From Calothrix sp. PCC 7716 (GTDB lineage: Bacteria > Cyanobacteriota > Cyanobacteriia > Cyanobacteriales > Nostocaceae), in the NCBI RefSeq assembly GCF_019977735.1, contig NZ_AP025018.1, positions 5,088,580 to 5,152,579 on the forward strand: a stretch of DNA of 64,000 nucleotides, written 5' to 3'. Shown here piece by piece: positions 34,447 through 44,157 of the stretch (the stretch's first letter is position 1; every line of letters starts with the position of its first letter). Below the pieces are notes generated by a model. That model had not been told where the DNA came from and ran no database searches. It saw nothing but the letters and a program-made list of their open reading frames with translations. Position numbers and translations under genes: made by a program.

Positions 34447-35697
34447 TCAGCTAACATAACTCATTTCTAGAGATGGCGCCATTGGTAAACTGTTATTTGA
34501 CGCATTTACATTAGTTAGCAGGTACTTATGTATTGTTTGTATAATTTTATCTTCTACAACAGGTTTAGTCATAAAATCTGTTGAACCAGCAACTTTGGCG
34601 CGCATTCTATCAAAAATTCCATCGCTGCCAGTCAAAATAACAACGGGTACATTAGCGAGAAATGATACTCTGCGTATTTGTGAGCAAACTTCATATCCGT
34701 TGGTGACAGGCATTATTAAGTCTAAGAAAATGAAGTCAGGTTTATGCTCAATTAAAATTGGTAAAATATTAAGAGGGTTTTTAATACCAATAAACTTCAT
34801 ACTGTTAGCTACAATAATATGTTCCATCAACATACAAATTTGCGGACTATCATCAATGCAAGCAATTAAAGGAGCTTTTGCTTGTATTCTTATTGGTTGT
34901 GATTTTGCCGATGTATTTTGAGATAAATTTATATGCTCTTTTACTGGGGAAAGTGAAATTATTGTATGGTCTTCAACTTCTACTAATTCTATAATTCCTC
35001 GTAATACATAAGGTAGTAAAGAACGGCTAACCGTCAACACATCTTGTTTCATTTTGAACGCTAAGTCCCGTAGCGTGTATTTACCTTCCATTACTCTGAG
35101 AAAATTTGCATATACTGCGGGACTCACTAAATGCTTTAGCTGTTCGGGTTGACGTACAATAGGCGCCAAATCGGGTGAGAAATTTGCCAAACCTGCTTCA
35201 GCCCACGAATGCCATGAATGGTACATTAGTTTGAGTGACATATCAGTACTCGAAAGGCTCATTGGCGCCTCTAATACTACATCTTGGTTACGCTGGCAAA
35301 CAACAGTGTCGCAGTTTACCTGCTGTGCCAAATCAAATAAAACTTCGGTGATTGTACTATCAACGACTGATATTACCTGCTGACGGTTGATTTTTTTCTC
35401 TTTACACAGAGTTTCTAAAATTTGATATTCCCAATGTTCATCTGCAATATCTTGAACGTTTAGTCGTATCGTATCAAGGTTAACTTGGGGGCAATACTGT
35501 GACATCTGTCTTTTCCAGCGTCGAAATGGATGCTTTGTTGCAGTTGCCCAAACGATTCTTCCCAAACGGTAGTAGAAACAGAATTTATTACCAATACTTG
35601 ATTGAATTTCTAGCTTGCCATTAAATTGTAGCCGTGTACAAGTCTTAAATTCATCGAGCAAGTTAGCAGGAATAATTGAATCAGATAGCAGCACCAT
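34447..35697 (-). CDS. PatA-type response regulator (PATAN + receiver), paralogue 2
   Basis: A 416-residue paralogue of the next gene. N-terminal FNGKLEIQS, FYYRLGRIVWATATKHPFRR and YTLRDLAFKM match the PATAN region; the receiver has LIACIDDSPQICMLME, FIFLDLIMPVTNG, VVILTGSDG and DFMTKPVV. A short C-terminal tail (NSLPMAPSLEMSYVS) is extra. It lies first in the pair and is divergent from the coiled-coil gene at 35962. No DNA-binding domain is present, so output is through protein contact, as thought for PatA and PixG. No chemotaxis-like cheW/cheA genes adjoin, unlike typical pix/pil loci. Confidence 0.82.
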   Translation of the reverse strand: MVLLSDSIIPANLLDEFKTCTRLQFNGKLEIQSSIGNKFCFYYRLGRIVWATATKHPFRRWKRQMSQYCPQVNLDTIRLNVQDIADEHWEYQILETLCKEKKINRQQVISVVDSTITEVLFDLAQQVNCDTVVCQRNQDVVLEAPMSLSSTDMSLKLMYHSWHSWAEAGLANFSPDLAPIVRQPEQLKHLVSPAVYANFLRVMEGKYTLRDLAFKMKQDVLTVSRSLLPYVLRGIIELVEVEDHTIISLSPVKEHINLSQNTSAKSQPIRIQAKAPLIACIDDSPQICMLMEHIIVANSMKFIGIKNPLNILPILIEHKPDFIFLDLIMPVTNGYEVCSQIRRVSFLANVPVVILTGSDGIFDRMRAKVAGSTDFMTKPVVEDKIIQTIHKYLLTNVNASNNSLPMAPSLEMSYVS

Positions 35698-35770
35698 TTA
35701 GATAACCTCTTTTACCAGCCATAGCCACATAGCTTAATTTAAGAGTTGTGACAAAGTTGTGACAGAAACC

Positions 35771-35804
35771 CAGAAACCGGGTTTCTTGGAGAAACCCGGT
35801 TTCT
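35771..35804. repeat. AGAAACC palindromes, family 2, two copies
   Basis: CAGAAACCGGGTTTCTT and GAGAAACCCGGTTTCTC, adjacent, in the divergent region between the PatA-type and coiled-coil genes. Confidence 0.75.
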
Positions 35805-35961
35805 CACAAAAAATTTTATTAAGCTTGATAGTAAAGCTAAAAACCTGGGAACAATAAACTTGACAGCATAGGTAAGGTTTCGTAAGTAGCATGGCAGAGT
35901 AAAAACGCTTACGTTTCCAGAAATGCGGTGGCTAATCTATCATTAAAAGGCGGGTTATTAA

Positions 35962-36630
35962 ATGAGTCAGATGACTAGAGACGATGTGCGTGAACGGCTT
36001 GGCAATATTGACCAAATTCGAGATATTATTTTTGGCACGCAAATTCGCGATTACGATAATCGTTTTAGCAAATTGGAAAAAGACATTTCTTTAATACAGC
36101 AAGAAATGCGCGCTCAATTCGAGCAACTCAAAACCAATTTTTCAGCCGAGCTAAAAGCGGCAAACGAAATAATCGACAAGAAGCTCAAAACACTAAGCTT
36201 GACGACCCAAGAAGAGGCAGCCGATTTTCGACAGCAGTTTGATAGACTAAATCGTAGGTTTTCTAGCAGTTTTCAAACTCTGGACGAAGAGTTGGATACT
36301 CAAACCAATTCGATACGCGAAGAATTGTTTCAAACAAAAGGTAAACTGCAAGATGACATTGCTGGATTACGCGACTTAGTATTACAAGAGTTAGAGGAAC
36401 GCTTTGGTGCATTAGCACAAGACAAAGTTTCTAAAGAAGACATTGCTGAAACCTTATTTGCTTTAGGAATGCGAATCAAAGGAACTGAGTTTATTCCAAA
36501 GCTACGCGAAGCAGGAGATGATGGTAACGGCTATAAGTCACTGCCATTTATGGACTCAGGTGCATCCAAAGCACTAAAGTACGGCAACGGTAACGGTAAT
36601 GGTCATAGTACTGCGGAAGTTCACTCTTAA
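35962..36630 (+). CDS. Coiled-coil protein of the GTPase/OmpA cluster
   Basis: A 222-residue acidic protein. Residues about 8-165 are almost entirely heptad-like helix (RFSKLEKDISLIQQEMRAQF, QEEAADFRQQFDRLNRRFSS), then DKVSKEDIAETLFALGMRIK forms a short conserved-looking end domain, and the tail is Gly/Asn-rich (GNGNGNGH). No enzyme motif or membrane segment is seen. It precedes the OmpA-family gene by 86 bp on the same strand, followed by the small GTPase and hybrid kinase, and is probably a scaffold or adaptor for them. That role is inference from position only. Confidence 0.7.
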   Translation: MSQMTRDDVRERLGNIDQIRDIIFGTQIRDYDNRFSKLEKDISLIQQEMRAQFEQLKTNFSAELKAANEIIDKKLKTLSLTTQEEAADFRQQFDRLNRRFSSSFQTLDEELDTQTNSIREELFQTKGKLQDDIAGLRDLVLQELEERFGALAQDKVSKEDIAETLFALGMRIKGTEFIPKLREAGDDGNGYKSLPFMDSGASKALKYGNGNGNGHSTAEVHS

Positions 36631-36716
36631 AGTAGAACTATTGTATGCCCAGATTTTATAAATAATCAACTGTTAAGAACCAATTCATTAATCACGCATC
36701 AGCCCAGTGTTATCAA

Positions 36717-38924
36717 ATGGTATCTAGTGTCATGACTCAGGTGGGAAATTCCAACAGTAAATCTAAACGTAAGAGTACTAATTATAGTACTTTATCGAAT
36801 GATTCAAACGAGGAAGCAGTGCTGGAAGGATTTATAAATCTCCTTGCAGACCTAAATATTATCACCTCACCTGAGACTGGCACTTTAAATCATGAAGAAA
36901 TAACAACTATTGAATACGAAGAAATATCACACCAAACAATCAAAGCAGACTCTAAGCAAAGTAATTTCATTGAACTTACAGAATCTTTAACAGAATCTAG
37001 CAGTGACGCTAAAATATTTACTGACGTCGAGTATGCCGTCATCGATTTTCAACCTGAAACTGTAGGTTCTTCGAGTAATTTTGCTGCATTCGAGCAATTA
37101 CAAAGCATTTTAGTTGGGCCAGAATTGACAGATTTACAGTTGATTACAGACAAAATTAACGATAGTCTTAGTAAGTTAGAACATCAAATCTATGACTCTA
37201 ATGCTTTAGTTGAGTTGCTTGTACCTTGTATTCACGAAATATTAAGAGTTAAAATAGGTGAGTCTAAAGAAGATATTGTAAAAGTAATTACTCCAATTAT
37301 CGATGAGGTTATTCAAAATCGCACTCAGCAGAGCAAAATTAGTATGGGTGTAGCTTTTGCCCCTATTATACCTGAAGCTATTTCTCAGCAAATAAATAAT
37401 GCACCTGATGAAATGACCGAAGCTCTTGCTCCAACAATGGGACGGGCAATCAAAAAACAAATCGAAATTGAGCAAGATTCAGTAGTAGATGCTCTCTATC
37501 CTATTATTGGTAGTACGATTTCTAAATATATGGCAGAAACTATTCGTGCGATTAACCAGCAAATTGAGGATAGTCTTAGTGTCAAAGGTATTGAGAGAAA
37601 AATTCGTGCTAAACTCCAAGGAATTTCTGAAGCTGAATTAATTTTTAGAGAAGCAATACACTTTACTGTTCAAGCTATCTTTTTAATTCACAAAACATCC
37701 GGTTTAGTTATTTCAGATATTCAACGTTTAGATGCTCAACAACTCGAATCAGAAATGGTTGCTGGAATGCTAACTGCAATTCGTAGCTTTGCAAACGATT
37801 GTATTATTCAATCCGGCGCCTATAATGAATTAGACGCGATAGAATATGGTACATCTAAAATAATTTTAGAAGTTGCAGGCTACTGTTATTTAGCAATTGT
37901 CGTCAAAGGAGAGCCACCAAAACAGTTTATCAGCAAAATGCGACAAATGCTCATCAACATTGTTCGAGAGCATGGAACTATAATAGAAAACTTTGATGGA
38001 GACCCTGGAACTATACCGAATGAAATCAATGTTAACCTAGAAAACCTTCGAGATTATGATTTGGAATTAGATGTAAATCATAAAAATAAACCATCACCCC
38101 TTATTTTATTAATATTAGGGATTCTTGGCGCCATTTTTATTCCCTTGGGAATTTGGAAATATCACATCGGTGTTATTGATGCAGTTGAAGAAAAAACTGC
38201 GCTTAGTTTAGCTTCGGCGCCAGAACTCGCAGTATATCGTCTCAATGTCGAGGAACATCATGGTAAACTCAAGTTAACCGGACGAGTACCAAATCAATTT
38301 TTAAGTGAAAAAGCTGCAAAAATTGCGTCCGATGCTGCTCCGAAATGGTCAATAGATAATCATATATTAGCAGTTGAAGTACCAGCAGACCCCGTAACTG
38401 CAGCAGCTGAAGTCAAACGAGTTACCGAAGTTTTTAATCAAATAAAAGGTACAGCTATTTCAACTCAATACACCGATGGTCGAGTTTTGATTCAAGGTAG
38501 TGTTAGAAATAGCTTAGATGTTACAATGATTACTAACGCATTTGAAAAAATTCCAGGTGTCAAGCTTGTTTCTAGCGCAATAGAGGTACCACCCGCAAAA
38601 ATAGGTATTAGATTTTACTTTAATATAAATTCTGAAGCTTTAATGACAGCAGATTTTAACTCAAAAATTGAGCAAGTTAAATCTTTTTTGAATCAATATC
38701 CAATTAAACGCTTAAAAATAACTGGTTATAGTTATTCTCATAAAGGAAACTCAGAATATCAAAAGTTAGGACTAAAGCGCGCGCAAACTGTAAAAAAAGT
38801 TTTGATAAATCAAGGTATTGACGGTGCGCGTTTAGAAATTGCGGGTAAAACAAGTTTACCACCTGGGGTTAATATTAATCAGCCTGAATGGCAAAGGCGT
38901 TCTGTAGTATTAGAACCAGATTAG
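36717..38924 (+). CDS. OmpA-family protein with large cytoplasmic-type N-terminus
   Basis: A 735-residue protein with one membrane helix (about 460-480, PLILLILGILGAIFIPLGIW). Beyond it lie BON-like segments (KLKLTGRVPNQFLSEKAAKI, RVLIQGSVRNSLDVTMI) and a C-terminal OmpA domain with LKITGYSYSHKGNSEYQKLG and RAQTVKKVLINQGID for peptidoglycan binding. The ~455-residue N-terminus would be cytoplasmic. It has an acidic low-complexity start, four ~25-residue repeats of the type P-I-I-x3-I-x3 (about 195-285), and a segment (about 305-425; TVQAIFLIHKTSGLVISDIQ, ILEVAGYCYLAIVVKGEPP) resembling a longin/roadblock-like fold. Roadblock proteins regulate Ras-like GTPases, and such a gene follows directly. 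Confidence 0.75.
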   Translation: MVSSVMTQVGNSNSKSKRKSTNYSTLSNDSNEEAVLEGFINLLADLNIITSPETGTLNHEEITTIEYEEISHQTIKADSKQSNFIELTESLTESSSDAKIFTDVEYAVIDFQPETVGSSSNFAAFEQLQSILVGPELTDLQLITDKINDSLSKLEHQIYDSNALVELLVPCIHEILRVKIGESKEDIVKVITPIIDEVIQNRTQQSKISMGVAFAPIIPEAISQQINNAPDEMTEALAPTMGRAIKKQIEIEQDSVVDALYPIIGSTISKYMAETIRAINQQIEDSLSVKGIERKIRAKLQGISEAELIFREAIHFTVQAIFLIHKTSGLVISDIQRLDAQQLESEMVAGMLTAIRSFANDCIIQSGAYNELDAIEYGTSKIILEVAGYCYLAIVVKGEPPKQFISKMRQMLINIVREHGTIIENFDGDPGTIPNEINVNLENLRDYDLELDVNHKNKPSPLILLILGILGAIFIPLGIWKYHIGVIDAVEEKTALSLASAPELAVYRLNVEEHHGKLKLTGRVPNQFLSEKAAKIASDAAPKWSIDNHILAVEVPADPVTAAAEVKRVTEVFNQIKGTAISTQYTDGRVLIQGSVRNSLDVTMITNAFEKIPGVKLVSSAIEVPPAKIGIRFYFNINSEALMTADFNSKIEQVKSFLNQYPIKRLKITGYSYSHKGNSEYQKLGLKRAQTVKKVLINQGIDGARLEIAGKTSLPPGVNINQPEWQRRSVVLEPD

Positions 38925-38987
38925 AAACCGGGTTTCTTTATTAAAGCTTGGAATAAAATAATAACTTTGCTGAGAAACCCGGTTTCT
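38924..38987. repeat. AGAAACC palindromes, family 2, spaced pair
   Basis: Copies at 38924-38938 and 38972-38987, separated by AATAAAATAATAACTTTGCT-like spacer, as in the 45307-45478 array. The pair lies between the OmpA-family and GTPase genes. Confidence 0.75.
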
Positions 38988-39014
38988 GGTTTTTTTTATC
39001 TTTTAGAGAGAATT

Positions 39015-39536
39015 ATGTCAACAATATCTAAAAAAATATGTTTAGTAGGCGATTATGGAGTTGGGAAGACTAGCTTAATTCGTCGATTTGTAGATAGACA
39101 ATTTAGTGATAAATATTTATCTACAGTTGGAGTAAAAATATCGCGTAAAATAGTGGATTTAATAGATGTAAACCCAGAGAATAAAAAAGAGCTACAGCTT
39201 TTAATTTGGGACATTGAAGGAAGTAACAAATTTAAAGCAATTGCTTCTACATATTTTCAGGGAGCAAAAGGCGCCATTATCGTTGCTGATGTCACTCAAC
39301 AGGATACACTAACAAGTATAAGCAACCATATCCAAAACTTTTTAGCAGTCAATGCTCAAGCTTCTATAGTTATAGCGCTGAACAAATCAGATTTAATCGA
39401 GACTGAATACCTGGAAAAAATTCGACAAATGTATCAATTTGATAATAATAACGTTTTGTCTACATATGTGACTTCAGCCAAAACAGGCAAAAATGTTGAT
39501 GAAATGTTTCAATTATTATCACACTCATTACTTTAG
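39015..39536 (+). CDS. Ras-like small GTPase with atypical switch II
   Basis: I start at ATG 39015, with AGAGAG a few bases upstream; an upstream TTG at 38967 would run through the AGAAACC repeat and is unlikely. The 173-residue protein is a bare G domain: G1 GDYGVGKT (12-19), G2 Thr37 in YLSTVG, G3 WDIEGS (65-70), G4 NKSD (123-126), G5 SAK (154-156). This is closer to Ras/Rab GTPases than to Era/Obg types. The position of the catalytic Gln after DxxG is Ser70, so intrinsic hydrolysis may be slow and GAP-dependent, as in MglA-like systems. The OmpA protein upstream may supply such a regulator. Confidence 0.85.
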   Translation: MSTISKKICLVGDYGVGKTSLIRRFVDRQFSDKYLSTVGVKISRKIVDLIDVNPENKKELQLLIWDIEGSNKFKAIASTYFQGAKGAIIVADVTQQDTLTSISNHIQNFLAVNAQASIVIALNKSDLIETEYLEKIRQMYQFDNNNVLSTYVTSAKTGKNVDEMFQLLSHSLL

Positions 39537-39594
39537 CTTCAAATTCATTTAAATCAACATAATTAATTCACCGAAAACCTTAAAAATACACAAC

Positions 39595-41976
39595 ATGAAC
39601 ACATTACTAAGCAATTTTTTATCAGTTAATTCAATTGAATACATAATAATTTGTGATAATTATAAAATTATCGAAACATCTTCAAATGTCAAGCCTTTTT
39701 CAGATAATCCGAATCAAGTTAAAGAAGGTAGTGATATCAGAATTAGCTTTCCAGAGCTAACGGGAACCGAAGAAATTTTAGACGAAATATTACAAGGTGA
39801 GCAAAATAATTTTAAACTCAAAGGAATTAGTCGTTCACTCGATAATTTTTCGCCTTTATATATAGATATATATATTATAAAAAATCAAAAAGATAATTCT
39901 CAATGTCAAGAACTGATGATTTTGGTTGTAGATTCAACCGAGCGCATGGTGATGGAACAGTCACTAATGCAAAGTGCCAATCAAGCAAACTTTTTATTAC
40001 GTAACCTTACCGCTTCCAAACAATACATCGAGCAAATTTTAACTTCAATGTCTGATGCGATGGTAACAACCACACCATCAGGAAATATCAAAAGAATTAA
40101 TCCGGCAACAGTAACTCTTTTAGAATATGAAGAAACAGAAATAATTGGTAGACATATATCAAGTATTTTCAAAGGAATTGAAGCTGCTGCATTTGGTGAG
40201 GTCGAAGCTAGTTGTCAAACCAAAAGTGGTAAAACTATTCCCGTAGCGGTTTCTTGTTCGATGCTGCAAACCGATATTGAGCATTTTCAAGGTTACGTTT
40301 ACATTGTTCGCGACATGACCGAACGTAAACAAGCAGAACTTGCTAAACAGCAATTTATGGCAATGATTAGTCATGAAATTCGTACTCCCATTACATCGGT
40401 GACAGGAATGGCAACTTTGCTATTAAATACCGAAATGACTACAGAGCAACGCGATTTTGTTGAAACTATTTATACAAGTGGCATTGCATTACATAAAATT
40501 ATTAATGATATTCTTGATTTTTCTAAAATTGAAGCTGGAAAACTTGAAATGGAAGCGCAACCTTTTGAGGTAAGACGCTGTATTCACGAAGCAATTGCTA
40601 TCCTTATGCCGAAAGCGAAAGAGAAAGCTTTAAAATTAAATTTTATTGATAATACTAAAACTCCTAGAATGGTAGTAGGAGATGTTACACGAGTACGACA
40701 AATTTTAGTCAACTTGATAAGCAATGCTATCAAATTTACTAGTGTTGGTAGTATTGAAGTTTATGTTACACCAAAACAAAAAACAACTAATAATACGAGT
40801 GCTGATGACAGTAGCAACAAATTAAATACTTGTACACTACAATTTGCCGTTAAAGATACGGGGGTTGGTATTGAAGCATTGGAGCAAGAGCGTTTATTCA
40901 AAGTTTTTAGTCAAGTTAACTCTTCGATTACACGACAATATGGAGGTACAGGTTTAGGACTAGCTATTTGTAAACAGTTATGTGAGTTAATGGGGGGCAC
41001 AATTTGGGTTGAGAGTAAAAAACAAAAAGGTAGTACTTTTTACTTTACAATTCAAGTCGATGCAATTCCTGAAAGTGTTGCCAGTGTAGTTTGTCGAGGT
41101 GCAGAAGCTTTAACGCTTCCAGATTTCAATGTATCAAGTGATGCCAAAATAGAATTAATTGCTCAAGAACATCCATTAAAAATATTGTTAGTTGAAGACC
41201 ATGCTATTAACCAGAGAATGATAAAGTTGATGTTACAACGTATGGGTTATGAACCTGCGCTAGCAAATAACGGTTTGGAAGCACTCGATGCATTGCGAAA
41301 TCAAGTCTATGATGTTGTGTTAATGGATATGCAAATGCCAGAAATGGATGGTTTAACAGCAGCAAAACATATCCAGCAAGAATGGGCGCCTTCACAACGT
41401 CCAGTAATTATTGCCCTCACAGCTAGTACAATGTGGGAGCAACGCGAGCGCTGTCTAGGAGTAGGAATTGATGATTATCTCGCCAAACCTCTTCGCATTG
41501 GTGAACTAGTTGAAGCTTTAAAAAAGTGCCAACAGCTAGAAAAAAAGAACGAAAATCAAAATGAGTTTATTTCAGATTATGTTCCAAATTATCCCTTAAA
41601 TACAAATTCTTCGATAGACTCAAAAGCACTACAAGAAATACTTGATATGGCTGATTTCAATTCAGCAATCAACGCTAAAGAATTTCTTGTAGAAACAATA
41701 GATTTATATCTTGATGATGCTCCTAAATTACTTCAAAATATTCAGATTGCACATTCAGAAACTAATTTAAAAAATCTTCAAAGACTAACACACACTTTAT
41801 CTTCTACAAGCGCAACACTAGGAGCAAATCAGCTAGGACAATTATGTAAAGAAGTAGAAGAAATGGTGGCACAAAAAAACTTAACAGCAATTGAAGCAAA
41901 AATCAGTAAAATTGAATCAGAATATCAGCAAGTACAAATTGCCCTGTTAACAGAACGTCAAAAATATATTACATAA
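39595..41976 (+). CDS. Hybrid histidine kinase with PAS, receiver and Hpt domains
   Basis: A 793-residue protein without membrane helices. An N-terminal PAS-like region (about 1-120) and a clear PAS (about 143-245; [20 protein letters not shown]) precede the kinase: H-box [13 protein letters not shown] (about His260), N-box [15 protein letters not shown]-boxes DTGVGIE and [10 protein letters not shown] receiver follows ([13 protein letters not shown]; acceptor in [13 protein letters not shown], about Asp578; YLAKPLR), then a C-terminal Hpt with [15 protein letters not shown] and its His in LTHTL (about 731). This is a complete internal phosphorelay. It is the last gene of the plus-strand run with the coiled-coil, OmpA-family and GTPase genes, 58 bp after the GTPase. 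Confidence 0.85.
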   Translation: MNTLLSNFLSVNSIEYIIICDNYKIIETSSNVKPFSDNPNQVKEGSDIRISFPELTGTEEILDEILQGEQNNFKLKGISRSLDNFSPLYIDIYIIKNQKDNSQCQELMILVVDSTERMVMEQSLMQSANQANFLLRNLTASKQYIEQILTSMSDAMVTTTPSGNIKRINPATVTLLEYEETEIIGRHISSIFKGIEAAAFGEVEASCQTKSGKTIPVAVSCSMLQTDIEHFQGYVYIVRDMTERKQAELAKQQFMAMISHEIRTPITSVTGMATLLLNTEMTTEQRDFVETIYTSGIALHKIINDILDFSKIEAGKLEMEAQPFEVRRCIHEAIAILMPKAKEKALKLNFIDNTKTPRMVVGDVTRVRQILVNLISNAIKFTSVGSIEVYVTPKQKTTNNTSADDSSNKLNTCTLQFAVKDTGVGIEALEQERLFKVFSQVNSSITRQYGGTGLGLAICKQLCELMGGTIWVESKKQKGSTFYFTIQVDAIPESVASVVCRGAEALTLPDFNVSSDAKIELIAQEHPLKILLVEDHAINQRMIKLMLQRMGYEPALANNGLEALDALRNQVYDVVLMDMQMPEMDGLTAAKHIQQEWAPSQRPVIIALTASTMWEQRERCLGVGIDDYLAKPLRIGELVEALKKCQQLEKKNENQNEFISDYVPNYPLNTNSSIDSKALQEILDMADFNSAINAKEFLVETIDLYLDDAPKLLQNIQIAHSETNLKNLQRLTHTLSSTSATLGANQLGQLCKEVEEMVAQKNLTAIEAKISKIESEYQQVQIALLTERQKYIT

Positions 41977-41984
41977 ACCTATTG

Positions 41985-42007
41985 TAAGGTGGGCAATGCC
42001 CACCATA
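41985..42007. repeat. GGGCA palindrome, family 1, copy 9
   Basis: TAAGGTGGGCAATGCCCACC plus ATA, 8 bases after the kinase stop and 21 before the convergent mscS-like gene end. Confidence 0.75.
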
Positions 42008-42028
42008 CGCAAAAAGCAAAAAGTTCAT

Positions 42029-43051
42029 TTAATCTTTTTGCAAATACAATTCTTGCGTAGGATAAGGAATTTTAATACCTTCTTTTTGATATCTTTTGTG
42101 CAATTTTTTAATAAAAATATGCCGAGCAATACGTTGGTCAAAAAATTCATTGACTCGAATATAAACAGTAAAATTTATACTAAAATCAGCAAATTTTTGA
42201 TATCGAATAAACGGTTCGCTGTTTATTAATTCTGGCGCCACTTCTTGCATAACTTCTTTAGCAACATCTATAGTTACATCTTCGACATAATCTAAATCAC
42301 TTTCATAATCTACACCGACATTTACAGTTAAACTAATTTCTTTGACAGGAAGATGGCAATTAGTAAAAATAGCCGATGCTAATTTAGAGTTGGGTACAAT
42401 AATAACATTATTAGTCAACTCTTGAATTGTTGTGTTCCTCCATGTAATATCTGTAACATATCCTTCATGTCCACCATCAAGTTTGAGATAATCACCAGTT
42501 CGTATTTGTTTGGAGAAAATCAAATAAAATCCTGAAAAGAAATTTTCTAATGTATCTTTTAGTGCTAAACCAACAGCTAAACCGCTTATTCCTAAAGTGG
42601 TAATTATTGGAGTAATTTGCACACCCACAGTTTGCAGCAGTATTAAAGTACCTAAAATTAAAACTGCTGTTTTCGCAATATTGGCAAATAGTGAAGCTGA
42701 TACAAGTTGTGACCTACGAATGTAAATAGTTACAAACCCAGAACTCAAACGGGCAAAAACTACCGTTACTGAATACAGAAAAGCTATAGTTATAATTTTT
42801 TGCAGGGCGCCATTAACATCGGGTGTAAAATAAGGGTAAGCTAATATAGCTCCATAGCAACCAGCAAGCACAAACCAAAGTAGTGTCATCCGATGCAGCG
42901 AGTGAATAATGATTTCGCTACCTGGTATTTGACGCTTTGCTACAAAATTTTTCAATCGCTTATAAATGACATTTTCACCGATTAGACCTGCTATCAAGCC
43001 CAAAAACACGAATAGTATCGGTATTATTAATTGCATTTGCAACATAAGCAA
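42029..43051 (-). CDS. MscS-family mechanosensitive channel
   Basis: A 340-residue membrane protein with about four or five N-terminal helices. The pore helix region is ITTLGISGLAVGLALKDTLE and the next segment is NFFSGFYLIFSKQIRTGDYL, then the beta domain DGGHEGYVTDITWRNTTIQE and the motif IIVPNSKLAS, all typical of MscS. The C-terminal alpha-beta domain is present (SINFTVYIRVNEFFDQ). It would open on membrane tension to relieve osmotic downshock; some paralogues have signalling roles. It converges with the hybrid kinase and is divergent from the HDAC-family gene (79 bp). Confidence 0.88.
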   Translation of the reverse strand: MLMLQMQLIIPILFVFLGLIAGLIGENVIYKRLKNFVAKRQIPGSEIIIHSLHRMTLLWFVLAGCYGAILAYPYFTPDVNGALQKIITIAFLYSVTVVFARLSSGFVTIYIRRSQLVSASLFANIAKTAVLILGTLILLQTVGVQITPIITTLGISGLAVGLALKDTLENFFSGFYLIFSKQIRTGDYLKLDGGHEGYVTDITWRNTTIQELTNNVIIVPNSKLASAIFTNCHLPVKEISLTVNVGVDYESDLDYVEDVTIDVAKEVMQEVAPELINSEPFIRYQKFADFSINFTVYIRVNEFFDQRIARHIFIKKLHKRYQKEGIKIPYPTQELYLQKD

Positions 43052-43130
43052 TTTTCATGTCTCAATATCTCTAGCCATTTTCTACAATACCAGTTAGTAA
43101 CGAAAAAGATCAGTATCGAAGTCACTCTTC

Positions 43131-44048
43131 ATGAATTTGCCAATCGTTTATCATCCAGATTATGTCGTTCCATTACCAGAAGGTCATCGCTTTCCAATGG
43201 AGAAATTTCGGCTACTCTACGAATTATTACTAAAAGATGGTGTAGCTGATTGTACCCAATTTCATGCTCCGGCGCCTCCACCACAGGAATTAATCGAGCT
43301 AGTTCATACAAACTCATACGTAAATGCTTACTGCCAGGGTACTCTTGATGCGAAAGCACAGAGACGAATAGGTTTACCGTGGAGTCCAGCATTGGCAAAT
43401 CGTACTTGTGTAGCAGTTGGTGGAACAATTAAGACGGCGACTTTAGCTTTACAATCTGGGTTAGCTTGTAACACTGCGGGTGGAACGCATCATGCTTTTC
43501 CAAGCTATGGTTCAGGGTTCTGTATCTTTAATGATTTAGCTATTGCATCACGTGTTTTACAAAAACAAGGTTTGGTAAAAAAAGTTTTAATTGTAGATTT
43601 AGATGTACATCAAGGAGATGGAACCGCATTTATTTTTCAAGGAGATGATAGCGTTTTTACGTTTTCCATGCACTGCGACGTGAACTTTCCTGGTACCAAA
43701 CAAAAAAGTGACTTAGATGTTCCTCTACCCATAGGAATGGAAGATGATGATTACTTGCTTGTTTTAGCGAGTTACCTGCCAGATTTATTATCAGACGTAA
43801 AACCAGATATCGTTTTGTACGATGCTGGTGTAGACCCCCACATTGCCGACAAACTTGGCAAACTAGCTTTGACAGACAGAGGAATTTTTAAACGCGATAT
43901 GCAAGTTCTAACTACTTGTGTTGCAGCAGGTTATCCAGTTGCTTGTGTTATTGGGGGTGGTTACGCCGATAATTTAAATGAGCTTGTTTATCGTCATTCC
44001 CTTGTATTGCGTGCAGCAACAGAAGTTATGACCATGCAAAAAATGTAG
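43131..44048 (+). CDS. Histone deacetylase-family amidohydrolase
   Basis: A 305-residue protein. YHPDYVVPLPEGHRFPMEKF opens the fold, GGTHHAFPSYGSGFCIFND holds the catalytic His pair, VDLDVHQGDGTA holds zinc ligands Asp and His, and DAGVDPHIADKLGKLALT holds the third ligand and the active-site environment. Bacterial members (acetoin utilisation protein or acetylpolyamine deacetylase type) remove acyl groups from small molecules or proteins. The substrate is not predictable. The final codons run into a GTAGAGACG hairpin at the stop. Confidence 0.88.
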   Translation: MNLPIVYHPDYVVPLPEGHRFPMEKFRLLYELLLKDGVADCTQFHAPAPPPQELIELVHTNSYVNAYCQGTLDAKAQRRIGLPWSPALANRTCVAVGGTIKTATLALQSGLACNTAGGTHHAFPSYGSGFCIFNDLAIASRVLQKQGLVKKVLIVDLDVHQGDGTAFIFQGDDSVFTFSMHCDVNFPGTKQKSDLDVPLPIGMEDDDYLLVLASYLPDLLSDVKPDIVLYDAGVDPHIADKLGKLALTDRGIFKRDMQVLTTCVAAGYPVACVIGGGYADNLNELVYRHSLVLRAATEVMTMQKM

Positions 44049-44073
44049 AGACGTGATAAATCACGTCTCTACA
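44044..44073. repeat. GTAGAGACG palindrome, family 3, copy 2
   Basis: TGTAGAGACGTGATAAATCA plus CGTCTCTACA, overlapping the stop codon of the HDAC-family gene. Confidence 0.75.
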
Positions 44074-44157
44074 TTACATTTCAACCAAAATGCATAGGCG
44101 CCTAATCGTAATGTTCGATACAATTTATATGTAAAGGAGAGACTAGGAGATATTCAG

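Noticed and set aside
35962-41976. Type VI secretion or motility locus
   Set aside because: OmpA and GTPase genes alone do not suffice; no sheath, baseplate or secretion ATPase gene is present.
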